A stretch of DNA of 64,000 nt, from contig JADGDD010000009.1 in NCBI GenBank assembly GCA_016745075.1, positions 62,001-126,000 of the forward strand. The letters are read 5' to 3'. The notes beneath the pieces were generated by a model. The model was not told the DNA's origin. It saw only the letters and a program-made list of their open reading frames with translations, and searched no databases. How positions within the stretch are numbered: position 1 is the stretch's first letter; each line of letters begins with the position of its first letter. Position numbers and translations under genes: made by a program. Shown in pieces: positions 17,551 to 25,484 of this stretch. Origin of the DNA: Planctomycetota bacterium (GTDB lineage Bacteria; Planctomycetota; UBA11346).

Positions 17551-18513
17551 CTAGCCTCCAAGTGTTGCTCCACCGCCGTCCATTTGGTCGAGCTCTTCTG
17601 AAGTAAATGGACCATAGGTTTTACCACCAATGGTCACATAGATTAGAATGTTTTCATCAATCTGCTCACTTTGACCCGGTTCTCGAGTCGCCGTTACCGT
17701 ACCTTCTGCATGCACACCAATATTTACGGTTTTCCCATTCTCTGTAATCGCCAAATATATATCTTCAGATAGGTTTTGAGTAAGAGATGATGAACCACTT
17801 CCCCACTGTCCAGAGCCAATCATTACTAGTATCCCTGACATGGTAACACTGCCAGTCTCCACGCCATTCGTAGAACTCATTGCTAAGTCATTCATGGTCA
17901 TATTGGTTGTGCTTGAACTTGATCCACTAATCAATCCTGTTGCCGACCCATTTTCAATCAATCGCATAGTTCCAGATAACATCGTATAGGTATACCCATC
18001 GTCATCTTGTCCGTCTTCAAATGAATTTAAAATAGTAACGGTGATATCAAGGCTGGTATCGTAAGTTTCTCCATTTTGTGATAACGAAACCGTTCCAACC
18101 AGAGAAATATCAGCATCACCATCTTCATCAATATCCTTTGTTTCATTAACCGGTATCGTTAACGAATCCGCAAGAAGAGTATCTGCCGCAATGTCTGCTG
18201 TGTGCTTTAAAGCAATGCCACGCGCCGTGTCTGCCGCAACCGCCGAAAAACGGTCTGCCGATGAACCCGCAGAAACACTATTTTTACTGCTTTCGGTTAA
18301 ATCATTTGCAATTTCGGTCGCATCTTTCGCATCATCGATCTGTGCCAGCGTCTCTGCGTCTGCATCTGCCAAAGAAGATGACGATGCGGTATTTACACCA
18401 CTATAGGACGTTCCTGCACTAGTCGTTAATGATCCACTGCTAGATCCACCACCGCCGCCTCCACAACCAATGAGGGCACAAGCAAGAACTGTTGGCACAA
18501 GGGTCTTCTTCAT
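17551..18513 (-). CDS. Gly-rich lipoprotein of unknown function
   Basis: About 320 residues. ATG 18513 is chosen because TTGGAG lies upstream. The leader ends in the lipobox ALIGC, after which come six glycines and a Ser/Thr/Ala-rich linker, the same layout as the CARDB lipoprotein at 15105. The mature part includes DIDEDGDADIS, an acidic Ca2+-loop-like stretch, and beta-rich sequence with many Ser, Thr and Gly. The C-terminus reads YVTIGGKTYGPFTSEELDQMDG, much like a GYF_2/short recognition tail (weak inference). I do not recognise the overall family. Confidence 0.75.
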   Translation of the reverse strand: MKKTLVPTVLACALIGCGGGGGGSSSGSLTTSAGTSYSGVNTASSSSLADADAETLAQIDDAKDATEIANDLTESSKNSVSAGSSADRFSAVAADTARGIALKHTADIAADTLLADSLTIPVNETKDIDEDGDADISLVGTVSLSQNGETYDTSLDITVTILNSFEDGQDDDGYTYTMLSGTMRLIENGSATGLISGSSSSTTNMTMNDLAMSSTNGVETGSVTMSGILVMIGSGQWGSGSSSLTQNLSEDIYLAITENGKTVNIGVHAEGTVTATREPGQSEQIDENILIYVTIGGKTYGPFTSEELDQMDGGGATLGG

Positions 18514-18559
18514 ATTTTTCTCCAAACAAAAAGACAAAGACTACCTTATAATATATCAA

Positions 18560-18597
18560 AACAGCAATAAAAGCAAGTTCATGCTTTTATTGCTGTT
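18560..18597 (-). terminator. Perfect 16-bp hairpin after serB
   Basis: AACAGCAATAAAAGCA (18560-18575) is repeated as its exact reverse complement at 18582-18597 around a six-base loop. On the minus strand it is followed by TTTTGATATATTAT. It lies between the serB stop and the next minus-strand gene and just ahead of that gene's AT-rich promoter region. The stem is long but AT-rich, so termination is probable rather than certain. Confidence 0.6.
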
Positions 18598-18645
18598 GTC
18601 TAGAGCACCTCTTATACGAAGAAGTTCTGAGGCCATACTCTTTTT

Positions 18646-19881
18646 CTATGAAGCAGACTCTACTTTTAGTTCTTCGACCTGCCAGTCTCGGAGACCAATC
18701 ATATACAGAATCGCATCTAAGCCAAGATTACTGATAGCATGCTCGGCACTTTCTTTCACCAAGGCCTTCGCGTGAAATGCAATGCCAAGACCCGCTGCGC
18801 TCAGCATAGCGAGATCGTTCGCACCATCACCAACGGCTATGGTTTGCTCTTTTCTGATACCGAGTTTTTCTGCTATAGCTGATAAATGTTCTGCCTTAGC
18901 TGCCGCATCAATGATAGGCCCCTTATGCTTGCCCGTTAACCGACCATCAACTATTTCAAGTTCATTGGCATGTACATAGTCTATGCCAAGTTTTTCTTTG
19001 AGGTACTCACCAAAGAAGGTGAAACCGCCAGATAAAATGGCGAGTTTATATCCAACATGTTTCAGCGCAGAACAGAGACGTTCTGCGCCTTCTGTCAGTG
19101 GGAGTTTTTCTGCAATATCTTGTAAAACCGATGCCTCTAACCCCTTTAACAAAGCAACACGCTGACGAAAGCTATCGGCAAAATCTATTTCACCACGCAT
19201 TGCAGATTCAGTAATAGCAGAGACTTCTTCACCAACTCCAGCAGCAATGGCAAGTTCATCGATAACTTCTGTTTGGATCAGTGTTGAATCCATATCAAAG
19301 CAAACTAAACGACGACTTCGACGGTAAACATCATCTGCTTGAATGGCGATATCTACATTGAGGCGAGCCGCTAATTCAAGAAAAGCTTCACGCATTCGCG
19401 CACCATCATATGGTGTACCACGCACGGAGAACTCCACACAAGAACGAGCATTTTCATCCGGCTTTGCTAAATCAACACGGCCAGACAAACGTTGAATGGC
19501 AAAAATATTTAAACCCTGCTCAGCAATAACCGCGGTCACAACACTAATCTGTTTGGCGCTTAAGCCACGCCCCAGCAAAATAACAGTATGCCGTTGCGCA
19601 CCTTGTTCATGAACCCAGTCGGCGTAGCCATCACTATCAACCTTGGTAAACTTTGCTCGCATATCCAAATCATACGCTGTATAGAGCACCTCTTTGACCA
19701 TTGGCGATGATTCAACACCTTCTGGAATGCCAACCAATAAACCAAGTGCCAGCTGGTCGTGAATAACCGATTGTGAGAAATCTAAAATCTGTACACCGCA
19801 ATGAGCCAACACTTCGGTAATAGCAGTGGTAATTCCGGGACGGTCTTCACCGCTAATACTAACAAGGAGGACTTCTTTCAT
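18646..19881 (-). CDS. serB: Phosphoserine phosphatase with N-terminal ACT domains
   Basis: A 411-residue enzyme for the last step of serine synthesis. Residues 1-180 hold two ACT-like regulatory domains, beginning VSISGEDRPGITT, of the type that bind serine in long SerB proteins. The HAD catalytic domain starts at about 195 with DMDST (nucleophile Asp196), then LSGGFTFF, a conserved Lys, and VGDGANDLAML. ATG 19881 shares one base with the upstream stop (TAATG), coupling it to the nucleotidyltransferase gene. AAGGAGG-type sequence lies ahead of the ATG. serC is 4 kb away; serA is not in view. Confidence 0.94.
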   Translation of the reverse strand: MKEVLLVSISGEDRPGITTAITEVLAHCGVQILDFSQSVIHDQLALGLLVGIPEGVESSPMVKEVLYTAYDLDMRAKFTKVDSDGYADWVHEQGAQRHTVILLGRGLSAKQISVVTAVIAEQGLNIFAIQRLSGRVDLAKPDENARSCVEFSVRGTPYDGARMREAFLELAARLNVDIAIQADDVYRRSRRLVCFDMDSTLIQTEVIDELAIAAGVGEEVSAITESAMRGEIDFADSFRQRVALLKGLEASVLQDIAEKLPLTEGAERLCSALKHVGYKLAILSGGFTFFGEYLKEKLGIDYVHANELEIVDGRLTGKHKGPIIDAAAKAEHLSAIAEKLGIRKEQTIAVGDGANDLAMLSAAGLGIAFHAKALVKESAEHAISNLGLDAILYMIGLRDWQVEELKVESAS

Positions 19882-20768
19882 TATGAGTATAATCCTTGCG
19901 CATGGAGAGCGACCAGTTGCTGTTGAACACTTTCTCTGTCTGGATAATAGGTCACACCAAACCAACGTTCTGGGCTCACGACCGAGCTAAATTGCACACC
20001 GCGCGCCATTAACGTTGTGATCCATGTTGGAATACCGTACTCTTGTTGAGATGGATTTTCACACTGTGCAAACCATGCTGCGAAGTCATCACCAAGGCTA
20101 GCTAGAATCTCTGGAGTTAGTAACCACAGATTCATAGAAACGGGACAGGTGTCTTCTAAAGAGCGTTTCCCGCTTTCTTCGCCTGCACCAGTAATAGCGC
20201 CAATATCCGTACGTTGTATCTCATGGTGTTCTTCAATATGGTTTAATACATTTTTTTCCGTAACACTACACACACCACGGGAAACGGTGCCATGCTCTGA
20301 TAATGTATTGGCCAAGGCAAATGGAATAAGCCCACCTATATTATTGGTACCGTTTAAACGGTCTAATTCTTGAGCTGCGAGAGCAAAGGATTGAGCCCCA
20401 TAAAAATCATCGGCATTAATAACGAGAAATGGTGCATTCATAGCAGAACGAGCAGCAAAAATAGCATGGGCTGTTCCCCATGGTTTTTCACGGCCTTCTG
20501 GAAGCGCACAACCGTCTGGTAAATCGTCTAATTCTTGATAAGCAAACTGGACCGATATCTGCCCTTCATAACGAGCACGTACATCTTGCTCAAAGGCCTC
20601 TAAGTTGCGACGGATCACAAAAACGATTTCAGTAAAACCCGCACGAATCGCATCGGTTACAGAGTAGTCGATAATACGTTCACCATTAGGGCCAAGACCA
20701 TCACTTTGTTTATCACCACCGTACCGTGAACCCAAGCCTGCTGCGAGCACCAATAATTGACGAGACAT
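19881..20768 (-). CDS. NTP_transferase family nucleotidyltransferase
   Basis: About 295 residues. LVLAAGLGSRYGG with a following conserved Lys is the pyrophosphorylase signature; FLVINADDFYG contains the metal-binding acidic pair. The family transfers nucleotides to sugar phosphates (glucose-1-phosphate uridylyltransferase-like), but the exact sugar is not determinable. ATG 20768 is fixed by AGGAGAG just upstream. The stop overlaps the serB start by one base, so its expression is tied to serB. Confidence 0.82.
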   Translation of the reverse strand: MSRQLLVLAAGLGSRYGGDKQSDGLGPNGERIIDYSVTDAIRAGFTEIVFVIRRNLEAFEQDVRARYEGQISVQFAYQELDDLPDGCALPEGREKPWGTAHAIFAARSAMNAPFLVINADDFYGAQSFALAAQELDRLNGTNNIGGLIPFALANTLSEHGTVSRGVCSVTEKNVLNHIEEHHEIQRTDIGAITGAGEESGKRSLEDTCPVSMNLWLLTPEILASLGDDFAAWFAQCENPSQQEYGIPTWITTLMARGVQFSSVVSPERWFGVTYYPDRESVQQQLVALHAQGLYS

Positions 20769-20927
20769 ATATTCTCTCCTTTGTGCAGGCATCCTGTAGC
20801 CTACTACGGGTCTTCAATGGCCAATATTAACTTACGGACCAGCCTATCCAGAATGGATAGCAGAAAGCTTGCTCTCCTTCAGCTGACCTCTATTCTCAGC
20901 AGCACTTATATTCTTTAGGAGATTCAC

Positions 20928-21353
20928 ATGGAACGACGTCAATTTTTGACCTTGGGTGCAGCCGGTGCCGCTGCTGCCGCTCTTTTACCACAACAGGGCT
21001 GGAGCACAGAAGCAGCAGCAAACCCCTTAGATACCCCTCTAGCTGGTAGCGTTTATTATACAGCAGACAAACCCGGTCGTTGGGGTAAAAAAATAGGTGG
21101 CCATCTACCAACAATCAGCAAAAACGGCACCACCGTTACCATTACCACCGATCACAGTATGGACAACTATCACCATTATATTGTGAAACACATGCTGCTC
21201 GATGCTAATTTTACCGTTCTTGCCGAAAAAATGTTTAAACCAGGTGATGAAGCAGAAGCACTTTCAATCCATACCGTTGCCGCAGATTACAGCGGCGCTT
21301 TGTATGCGGTGAGTGTTTGTAATAAACATGATACATGGATCGCTGCGCTTTAG
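20928..21353 (+). CDS. Tat-exported superoxide-reductase-like (neelaredoxin-type) protein
   Basis: A 141-residue protein with a twin-arginine leader (RRQFLTLGAAGAAAAALLP). The mature domain matches the single-iron centre of class II superoxide reductases: His in GGHLPTI, His in DHSM, His in HHYIV, then Cys and His in SVCNKHDTW, i.e. all five iron ligands. The Glu-Lys pair that normally precedes the first ligand His is replaced by Gly-Gly, and HPM is HSM. Export in folded form fits a pre-loaded iron cofactor. GGAG-type RBS precedes the ATG. A superoxide-reducing role is inferred and may not hold given the substitutions. Confidence 0.8.
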   Translation: MERRQFLTLGAAGAAAAALLPQQGWSTEAAANPLDTPLAGSVYYTADKPGRWGKKIGGHLPTISKNGTTVTITTDHSMDNYHHYIVKHMLLDANFTVLAEKMFKPGDEAEALSIHTVAADYSGALYAVSVCNKHDTWIAAL

Positions 21354-21370
21354 TAAATCTAATGAAGACT

Positions 21371-21417
21371 ACATGTTTCAGCTATGAAAACATCTCTGGC
21401 TGAAACATGTGTTTTTT
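21371..21417 (+). terminator. Rho-independent terminator after the SOR-like gene
   Basis: ACATGTTTCAGC (21371-21382) and GCTGAAACATGT (21399-21410) form a 12-bp stem with a 16-base loop, followed by GTTTTTT. Confidence 0.8.
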
Positions 21418-21429
21418 GCAGAAAACCAT

Positions 21430-21451
21430 ACTGGTTCACTGGTAAACCAGT
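21430..21451 (-). terminator. Weak hairpin downstream of rarA
   Basis: ACTGGTT (21430-21436) and AACCAGT (21445-21451) pair around an eight-base loop a few bases beyond the rarA stop. On the minus strand it is followed by ATGGTTTTC, a poor T-tract. Confidence 0.35.
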
Positions 21452-21455
21452 GCAA

Positions 21456-22712
21456 TCAGCCTCGCTTTGACTTCCACCAATCAAGGCGCTTAGCTATATC
21501 TTTTTCAAAACCAAAATGTCCAGGTGTGTAAAATTCTCTACCAAGTAATTCTTCCGGTAGACATTGTTGGCCAGCATAATGGTCTGGGGTATCATGATCG
21601 TATTGATACCCTTTTTTGTAGCCCAGTTCTTTCATGAGTGTTGTTGGCGCATTACGCAAAAACATTGGCACTTCAGCACCGGGGTTTTGCCGCACAGCTT
21701 CTGCGGCAGCAAAGTAAGCTTTGGTGCTATTTGATTTTGGTGCTGTAGCGTTGTAAATAGTAGCCTGCGTTAAAGGATAAATAGCTTCTGGCATACCAAT
21801 CCGTTCTATTGCAGCCTGCGCGCTTTGCGCAGTTAATAAAGCTTGCGGATCTGCAAGACCAACATCTTCACAGGCAAAAATAACTAAGCGACGTGCAACA
21901 AAACGTGGATCTTCACCGCTTTCTAATTGTCGTGCTAGATAATACAGAGAAGCCTGCACATCTGATGCTCGCATGCTTTTAATAAAAGCAGATGCCACAT
22001 CATAATGGCTTTCACCAGCACGGTCATGACCAGGCGTACTATCTGAAACCACTGCTGCGACATGTTCATTGGTGATAACATCTGGTGCCGCAACAGCCCA
22101 ACATTCATCCACCATTAATAACAAACGTCGTGCATCACCACCGCACATACGCACCAATGATTCACGAGCATCCGCCTCTATCTGGACACCGGGAAGACCT
22201 TCTGGATGTTCTGCAACTTCATCAATTAAATCAGCTAAAGCCTGTTCGTCTAAGCCACGCAACTGACATACACGACAGCGAGACATTAAAGCCCGATTAC
22301 AACTGAACGAGGGGTTTTCCGTGGTTGCTCCCACCAACACCACCGTGCCTTTTTCAACATGTGGTAACAAAGCATCTTGCTGCGCTTTATTAAAGCGGTG
22401 AATTTCATCGACAAATAATAAGGTTTGCCCATCTGCCTCTGCTGCTGCCGCCAGTAATTTACGTAATTCAGGAACACCACCAAGCACCGCACTAAACGGG
22501 GTAAAGAACATACCACAGGCATCTGCCAACAAACGAGCAATTGTTGTTTTACCGCATCCTGGCGGGCCCCATAATACCATGCTTGGTAAATGCGCTTTCT
22601 CCACCAATTTACTCAACACCCCCAAAGAGCCTAAAAGATGGTCTTGCCCACGCACTTCTTGTAAGGTACGTGGACGTACGCGCTCTGGTAAGGGAATGCT
22701 TGGAGTTGGCAT
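21456..22712 (-). CDS. rarA: Replication-associated recombination protein A (AAA+ ATPase)
   Basis: About 418 residues of the RarA/MgsA/WRNIP1 family, which acts at stalled replication forks as a tetrameric AAA+ ATPase. Walker A GPPGCGKTT lies at 49-57, Walker B LLFVDEIHRF at about 90-100, followed by sensor 1 GATTENPSF, the LARQLESGEDPRF helical region and a C-terminal clamp-loader-like domain with ATAPKSNSTKAY. The reading frame extends to 22739; ATG 22712 suits the family N-terminus (PLPERVRPRTL), so either is possible. It neighbours ruvA, another recombination gene, on the opposite strand. Confidence 0.93.
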   Translation of the reverse strand: MPTPSIPLPERVRPRTLQEVRGQDHLLGSLGVLSKLVEKAHLPSMVLWGPPGCGKTTIARLLADACGMFFTPFSAVLGGVPELRKLLAAAAEADGQTLLFVDEIHRFNKAQQDALLPHVEKGTVVLVGATTENPSFSCNRALMSRCRVCQLRGLDEQALADLIDEVAEHPEGLPGVQIEADARESLVRMCGGDARRLLLMVDECWAVAAPDVITNEHVAAVVSDSTPGHDRAGESHYDVASAFIKSMRASDVQASLYYLARQLESGEDPRFVARRLVIFACEDVGLADPQALLTAQSAQAAIERIGMPEAIYPLTQATIYNATAPKSNSTKAYFAAAEAVRQNPGAEVPMFLRNAPTTLMKELGYKKGYQYDHDTPDHYAGQQCLPEELLGREFYTPGHFGFEKDIAKRLDWWKSKRG

Positions 22713-22811
22713 ACAGAGATCTTCCGTTCCAGACCTCATAATGCAACCATTGCAGTTTCACAAGGCCCATCCCGTTTTTCAAAAACACATAAACCGCTGC
22801 CTCGACTAGCC

Positions 22812-22836
22812 CGGAAAGCGGGCGTCCTCGTCCGCT
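22812..22836 (-). repeat. REP-like palindromic element, copy A (inverted)
   Basis: Twenty-five bases whose reverse complement matches copy B at 22930-22954 with one mismatch. The core reads GCGGACGAGGAC followed by GCCCGC when read on the minus strand; GCGGAC and G(T/C)CCGC can fold into a hairpin. Together with copy B it makes a BIME-like head-to-head pair with a 93-base spacer. Confidence 0.75.
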
Positions 22837-22929
22837 TCGGATACAGAAAGGATATTCAACAACACGGGTTTTTTAAAAAAAAGACCACACCGTTTATATC
22901 CATTGAACTATACATAAAGGGTTAACGCC

Positions 22930-22954
22930 AGCGGACGAGGACGTCCGCTTTCCG
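22930..22954 (+). repeat. REP-like palindromic element, copy B
   Basis: Contains GCGGACGAGGACGTCCGC, in which GCGGAC pairs with GTCCGC around a GAGGAC loop, followed by TTTCCG. It is the inverted partner of copy A. REP elements of this kind are mobilised by RAYT transposases, and a RAYT-like gene lies at 60753-61688 in this window. Confidence 0.75.
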
Positions 22955-23030
22955 TGTTCATACTCAGCAAATCTAACCGAGAAAAAGAATGTAACTTGCG
23001 TTCATACCAACTGCTGCTGAGATTGTAGGT

Positions 23031-23633
23031 ATGTATGATTTCTTTCGCGGTCGGGTATTGGCAATTGATGCCAACGGACAAGTCAGCCTTGATGTCAACG
23101 GCATTGGCTATTTATTACGTATTAGTGAGCAAACACGACAATCGGTTGCGCTTGATGGTTCTGAAATAACCATCTATGCACGACTCATTGTAAAAGAAGA
23201 TGATCTCCGTCTCTTTGGTTTTGCTGACACCGCCGAGCGAGCTGCTTTTGATTTAGTAACCACTGTACAAGGTGTTGGCCCTGCGGCTGCTATGGAAATG
23301 CTCTCGCTCTATAGCACCGATCAACTCCGGCAAATACTCGCCAATCGCGATTCCAGCGCCATCATGAAAACAAAAGGCATTGGCAAAAAAACAGCCGAGC
23401 GTCTTATTATTGATTTACATGACAAAGTAGAACGCATCCCTGTCACCATTGCCGAACTGGAAGAAGGTAAACCGGCAACTGCTGCTGCCTCCACCCCATC
23501 CAAAGACGAAGCCTACCGCGCCCTTGTTGCCCTTGGCTTTAGCCCACGCGATTCTGAAATTGCTTTAGAAAATGTAGATCCAAGCAGTAGCACCGAAGAA
23601 ATGGTACGAGCTGCTTTGACAAGTATGCGGTAA
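23031..23633 (+). CDS. ruvA: Holliday junction DNA helicase subunit RuvA
   Basis: A 200-residue DNA-binding subunit that recognises four-way junctions and loads RuvB. The OB-fold N-domain opens MYDFFRGRVLAID and includes GIGYLL. Two helix-hairpin-helix motifs follow: VQGVGPAAAMEML at about 78-90 and TKGIGKKTAERLI near 112-124. The C-terminal RuvB-binding domain carries EAYRALVALGFS. ruvB and ruvC are not in the window. The stop codon lies inside the A-tract of the serC terminator. Confidence 0.96.
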   Translation: MYDFFRGRVLAIDANGQVSLDVNGIGYLLRISEQTRQSVALDGSEITIYARLIVKEDDLRLFGFADTAERAAFDLVTTVQGVGPAAAMEMLSLYSTDQLRQILANRDSSAIMKTKGIGKKTAERLIIDLHDKVERIPVTIAELEEGKPATAAASTPSKDEAYRALVALGFSPRDSEIALENVDPSSSTEEMVRAALTSMR

Positions 23634-23664
23634 AAAAAACAACCGATGGTATTCCATCGGTTGT
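23632..23664 (-). terminator. Rho-independent terminator of serC, abutting the ruvA stop
   Basis: ACAACCGATGG (23639-23649) pairs perfectly with CCATCGGTTGT (23654-23664) around a four-base loop. Read on the minus strand it is followed by a run of seven or more Ts, which are the As overlapping the ruvA stop. On the plus strand there is no T-tract, so it serves serC. Confidence 0.85.
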
Positions 23665-23694
23665 CTCAATTTCAATAATCCTATAGAGCGGGTG

Positions 23695-24777
23695 CTAAGC
23701 GCGACTAGCAAACTCAACCATCAAATCTGCAAGTGCTTGGCAACCTGCTACTGGCATAGCATTATAAACAGATGCACGAATGCCACCAACACTGCGGTAT
23801 CCTTTAAGCGCAACCATGCCTTTTTCTTTGGCGGCTTTAATGAATTCGGCAGTCAACTCTTCTGTTGGCAACGTAAAGGTGATATTCATATTACTACGGT
23901 CCGCTGCGTTAGCGACGGTTCCGGTGTAGAAACCGTTTGAATTATCGATTGCGTCATAGATGAGTTTTGCTTTAGCAATGTTTTGTTGTTCCATTGCTGC
24001 TATGCCGCCATTTTTGTCGAGCCAACGAAAGTTTTGCAAAAGCATATAAATGCCAAAGGTTGGCGCAGTGTTTAAACAAGAATTTGCGCCTGCGTGTTTG
24101 CTATAATCAAAGATCGGAGGAAGCTGGGTTGCCTTTTCTCTTTCTAGCAAATCTTTGCGAATAATCACTAAAACTACACCGGATGGACCAAGGTTCTTTT
24201 GAGCTCCTGCGTAGATCACACCAAACTGAGAAACGTCTAATTCACGGCTCATAATATCTGAACTCATGTCAGCTATTAAACAATTGTGTTTGGGGAAATC
24301 TTTTAACTGTGTACCGAAAATGGTATTATTTGAACAAACATGCAAATAATCTGCGTCACTGTCGAGTTCCCAAGAAGATTCCTCTGGGATATAATTATAA
24401 TTTTGATCACTTGAATTGGCAACAACCTTGACCTTATCAGAAATCAAGGCAGCAGAGTCATAAGCTTTTTTTGCCCACTGACCAGTAATGAGGTAATCTG
24501 CACTACCGGATAAAAGGTTCATCGGAATCAATGAAAACTGTTGAGTTGCACCGCCCTGTAAAAAAAGAACCTCATAATTATCTGGTATGGAGAGCAAACT
24601 ACGGCAACGTGCTTCTGCTTCTTCTAAAACAGCAATAAACTCTGGACCACGATGGGACATTTCGGCAATACCAACACCGCTGTTGTCATAATCAACAAGA
24701 CCGGATGCTGAGGCTTCTAATACCTCTGCTGGTAGCGTTGCTGGGCCGGCTGAAAAGTTATATGCGCGCTCACTCAT
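23695..24777 (-). CDS. serC: Phosphoserine aminotransferase
   Basis: A 360-residue PLP enzyme that transaminates 3-phosphohydroxypyruvate in serine synthesis and also acts in PLP synthesis. NFSAGPATLP opens the protein; FLQGGATQQF, IYAGAQKNLGPSGV (PLP lysine) and CLNTAPTFGIY are family signatures. AAAAGGAGAAAAT before ATG 24777 is an ideal RBS and rules out the longer reading frame. It follows the sigma-factor gene by 96 bases on the same strand and ends in a strong terminator. Confidence 0.96.
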   Translation of the reverse strand: MSERAYNFSAGPATLPAEVLEASASGLVDYDNSGVGIAEMSHRGPEFIAVLEEAEARCRSLLSIPDNYEVLFLQGGATQQFSLIPMNLLSGSADYLITGQWAKKAYDSAALISDKVKVVANSSDQNYNYIPEESSWELDSDADYLHVCSNNTIFGTQLKDFPKHNCLIADMSSDIMSRELDVSQFGVIYAGAQKNLGPSGVVLVIIRKDLLEREKATQLPPIFDYSKHAGANSCLNTAPTFGIYMLLQNFRWLDKNGGIAAMEQQNIAKAKLIYDAIDNSNGFYTGTVANAADRSNMNITFTLPTEELTAEFIKAAKEKGMVALKGYRSVGGIRASVYNAMPVAGCQALADLMVEFASRA

Positions 24778-24873
24778 ATTTTCTCCTTTTGAAGTGAGCG
24801 CAAACGGTAAAGCAGAGTAGAAACAGGCAAGGAGAATCACCTATTTAACAGGCTGTTATGCAGTGATGTTCTT

Positions 24874-25401
24874 TTACGTATCCATCTTCTTGATGAGTGC
24901 CTGCCGTGCTCGATACAAACGTTTTTCTACATTGGCAACACTGATGCCAAGCGAATCGGCAAGATCTTCATAACTAAGACCGGATTCATATTTCAAAGAA
25001 AGGATTTCACGGTACGATGTTTTGAGCTTTTCTAATGCTCGTCGCATCTGAAGGACGCGTTCATCTGGCGGTTCTTCCTTCTCCCCCTCTGTTCGAGCCG
25101 CTGTGGCTTCTGTGTCTAACTGAACAAATTTGTGTTTATTGCGACGTATCCAACCCAGCGCTTCATTACGAACAATACGTAATAACCAAGCTGGATAGGC
25201 TGCTGGCTCGCTGAGGCTGCCCAGTTTCTCATACGCTCGCACAAAGGCATTCTGCACCACGTCCTCTACCGCAGCATCTTGTCCCAACACACTATGGGCT
25301 ACGGCTACTGCTCGCTGATAATGGCGCACAACAAGAGCCTCATACGCAGCTCGTTCGCCTGCGTAGACCCGCTGCACCAATTCTGCATCAACCTCAGCCA
25401 T
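24874..25401 (-). CDS. ECF-family RNA polymerase sigma factor
   Basis: A 175-residue sigma-70-like protein with only regions 2 and 4. Region 2 (about 20-90) includes AVEDVVQNAFVRAYEKL (core binding) and PAWLLRIVRNEALGWIRR (-10 recognition). Region 4 (about 118-170) has LKTSYREILSLKYESGLSYEDLA and the recognition helix VANVEKRLYRARQ. No anti-sigma or other partner gene is adjacent; serC follows. The regulatory input is therefore unknown. Confidence 0.9.
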   Translation of the reverse strand: MAEVDAELVQRVYAGERAAYEALVVRHYQRAVAVAHSVLGQDAAVEDVVQNAFVRAYEKLGSLSEPAAYPAWLLRIVRNEALGWIRRNKHKFVQLDTEATAARTEGEKEEPPDERVLQMRRALEKLKTSYREILSLKYESGLSYEDLADSLGISVANVEKRLYRARQALIKKMDT

Positions 25402-25484
25402 GCCACTTCATATCCTCGGACATGCGCCCTACAACTCTAAGATTGCACATCTGCTTCTAAACCGGACACTAAACAGAGGTTTTT

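Larger units (their letters stand above)
22713..23030. other. Divergent intergenic region with REP-like inverted pair
   Basis: This 318-base spacer separates rarA and ruvA. It contains two inverted copies of a palindromic 25-mer (listed separately) and, between them, an AT-rich tract with runs of T and A at 22870-22881. No open frame with coding character is seen. Promoters for both flanking genes must lie here, but I cannot single them out. Confidence 0.7.
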
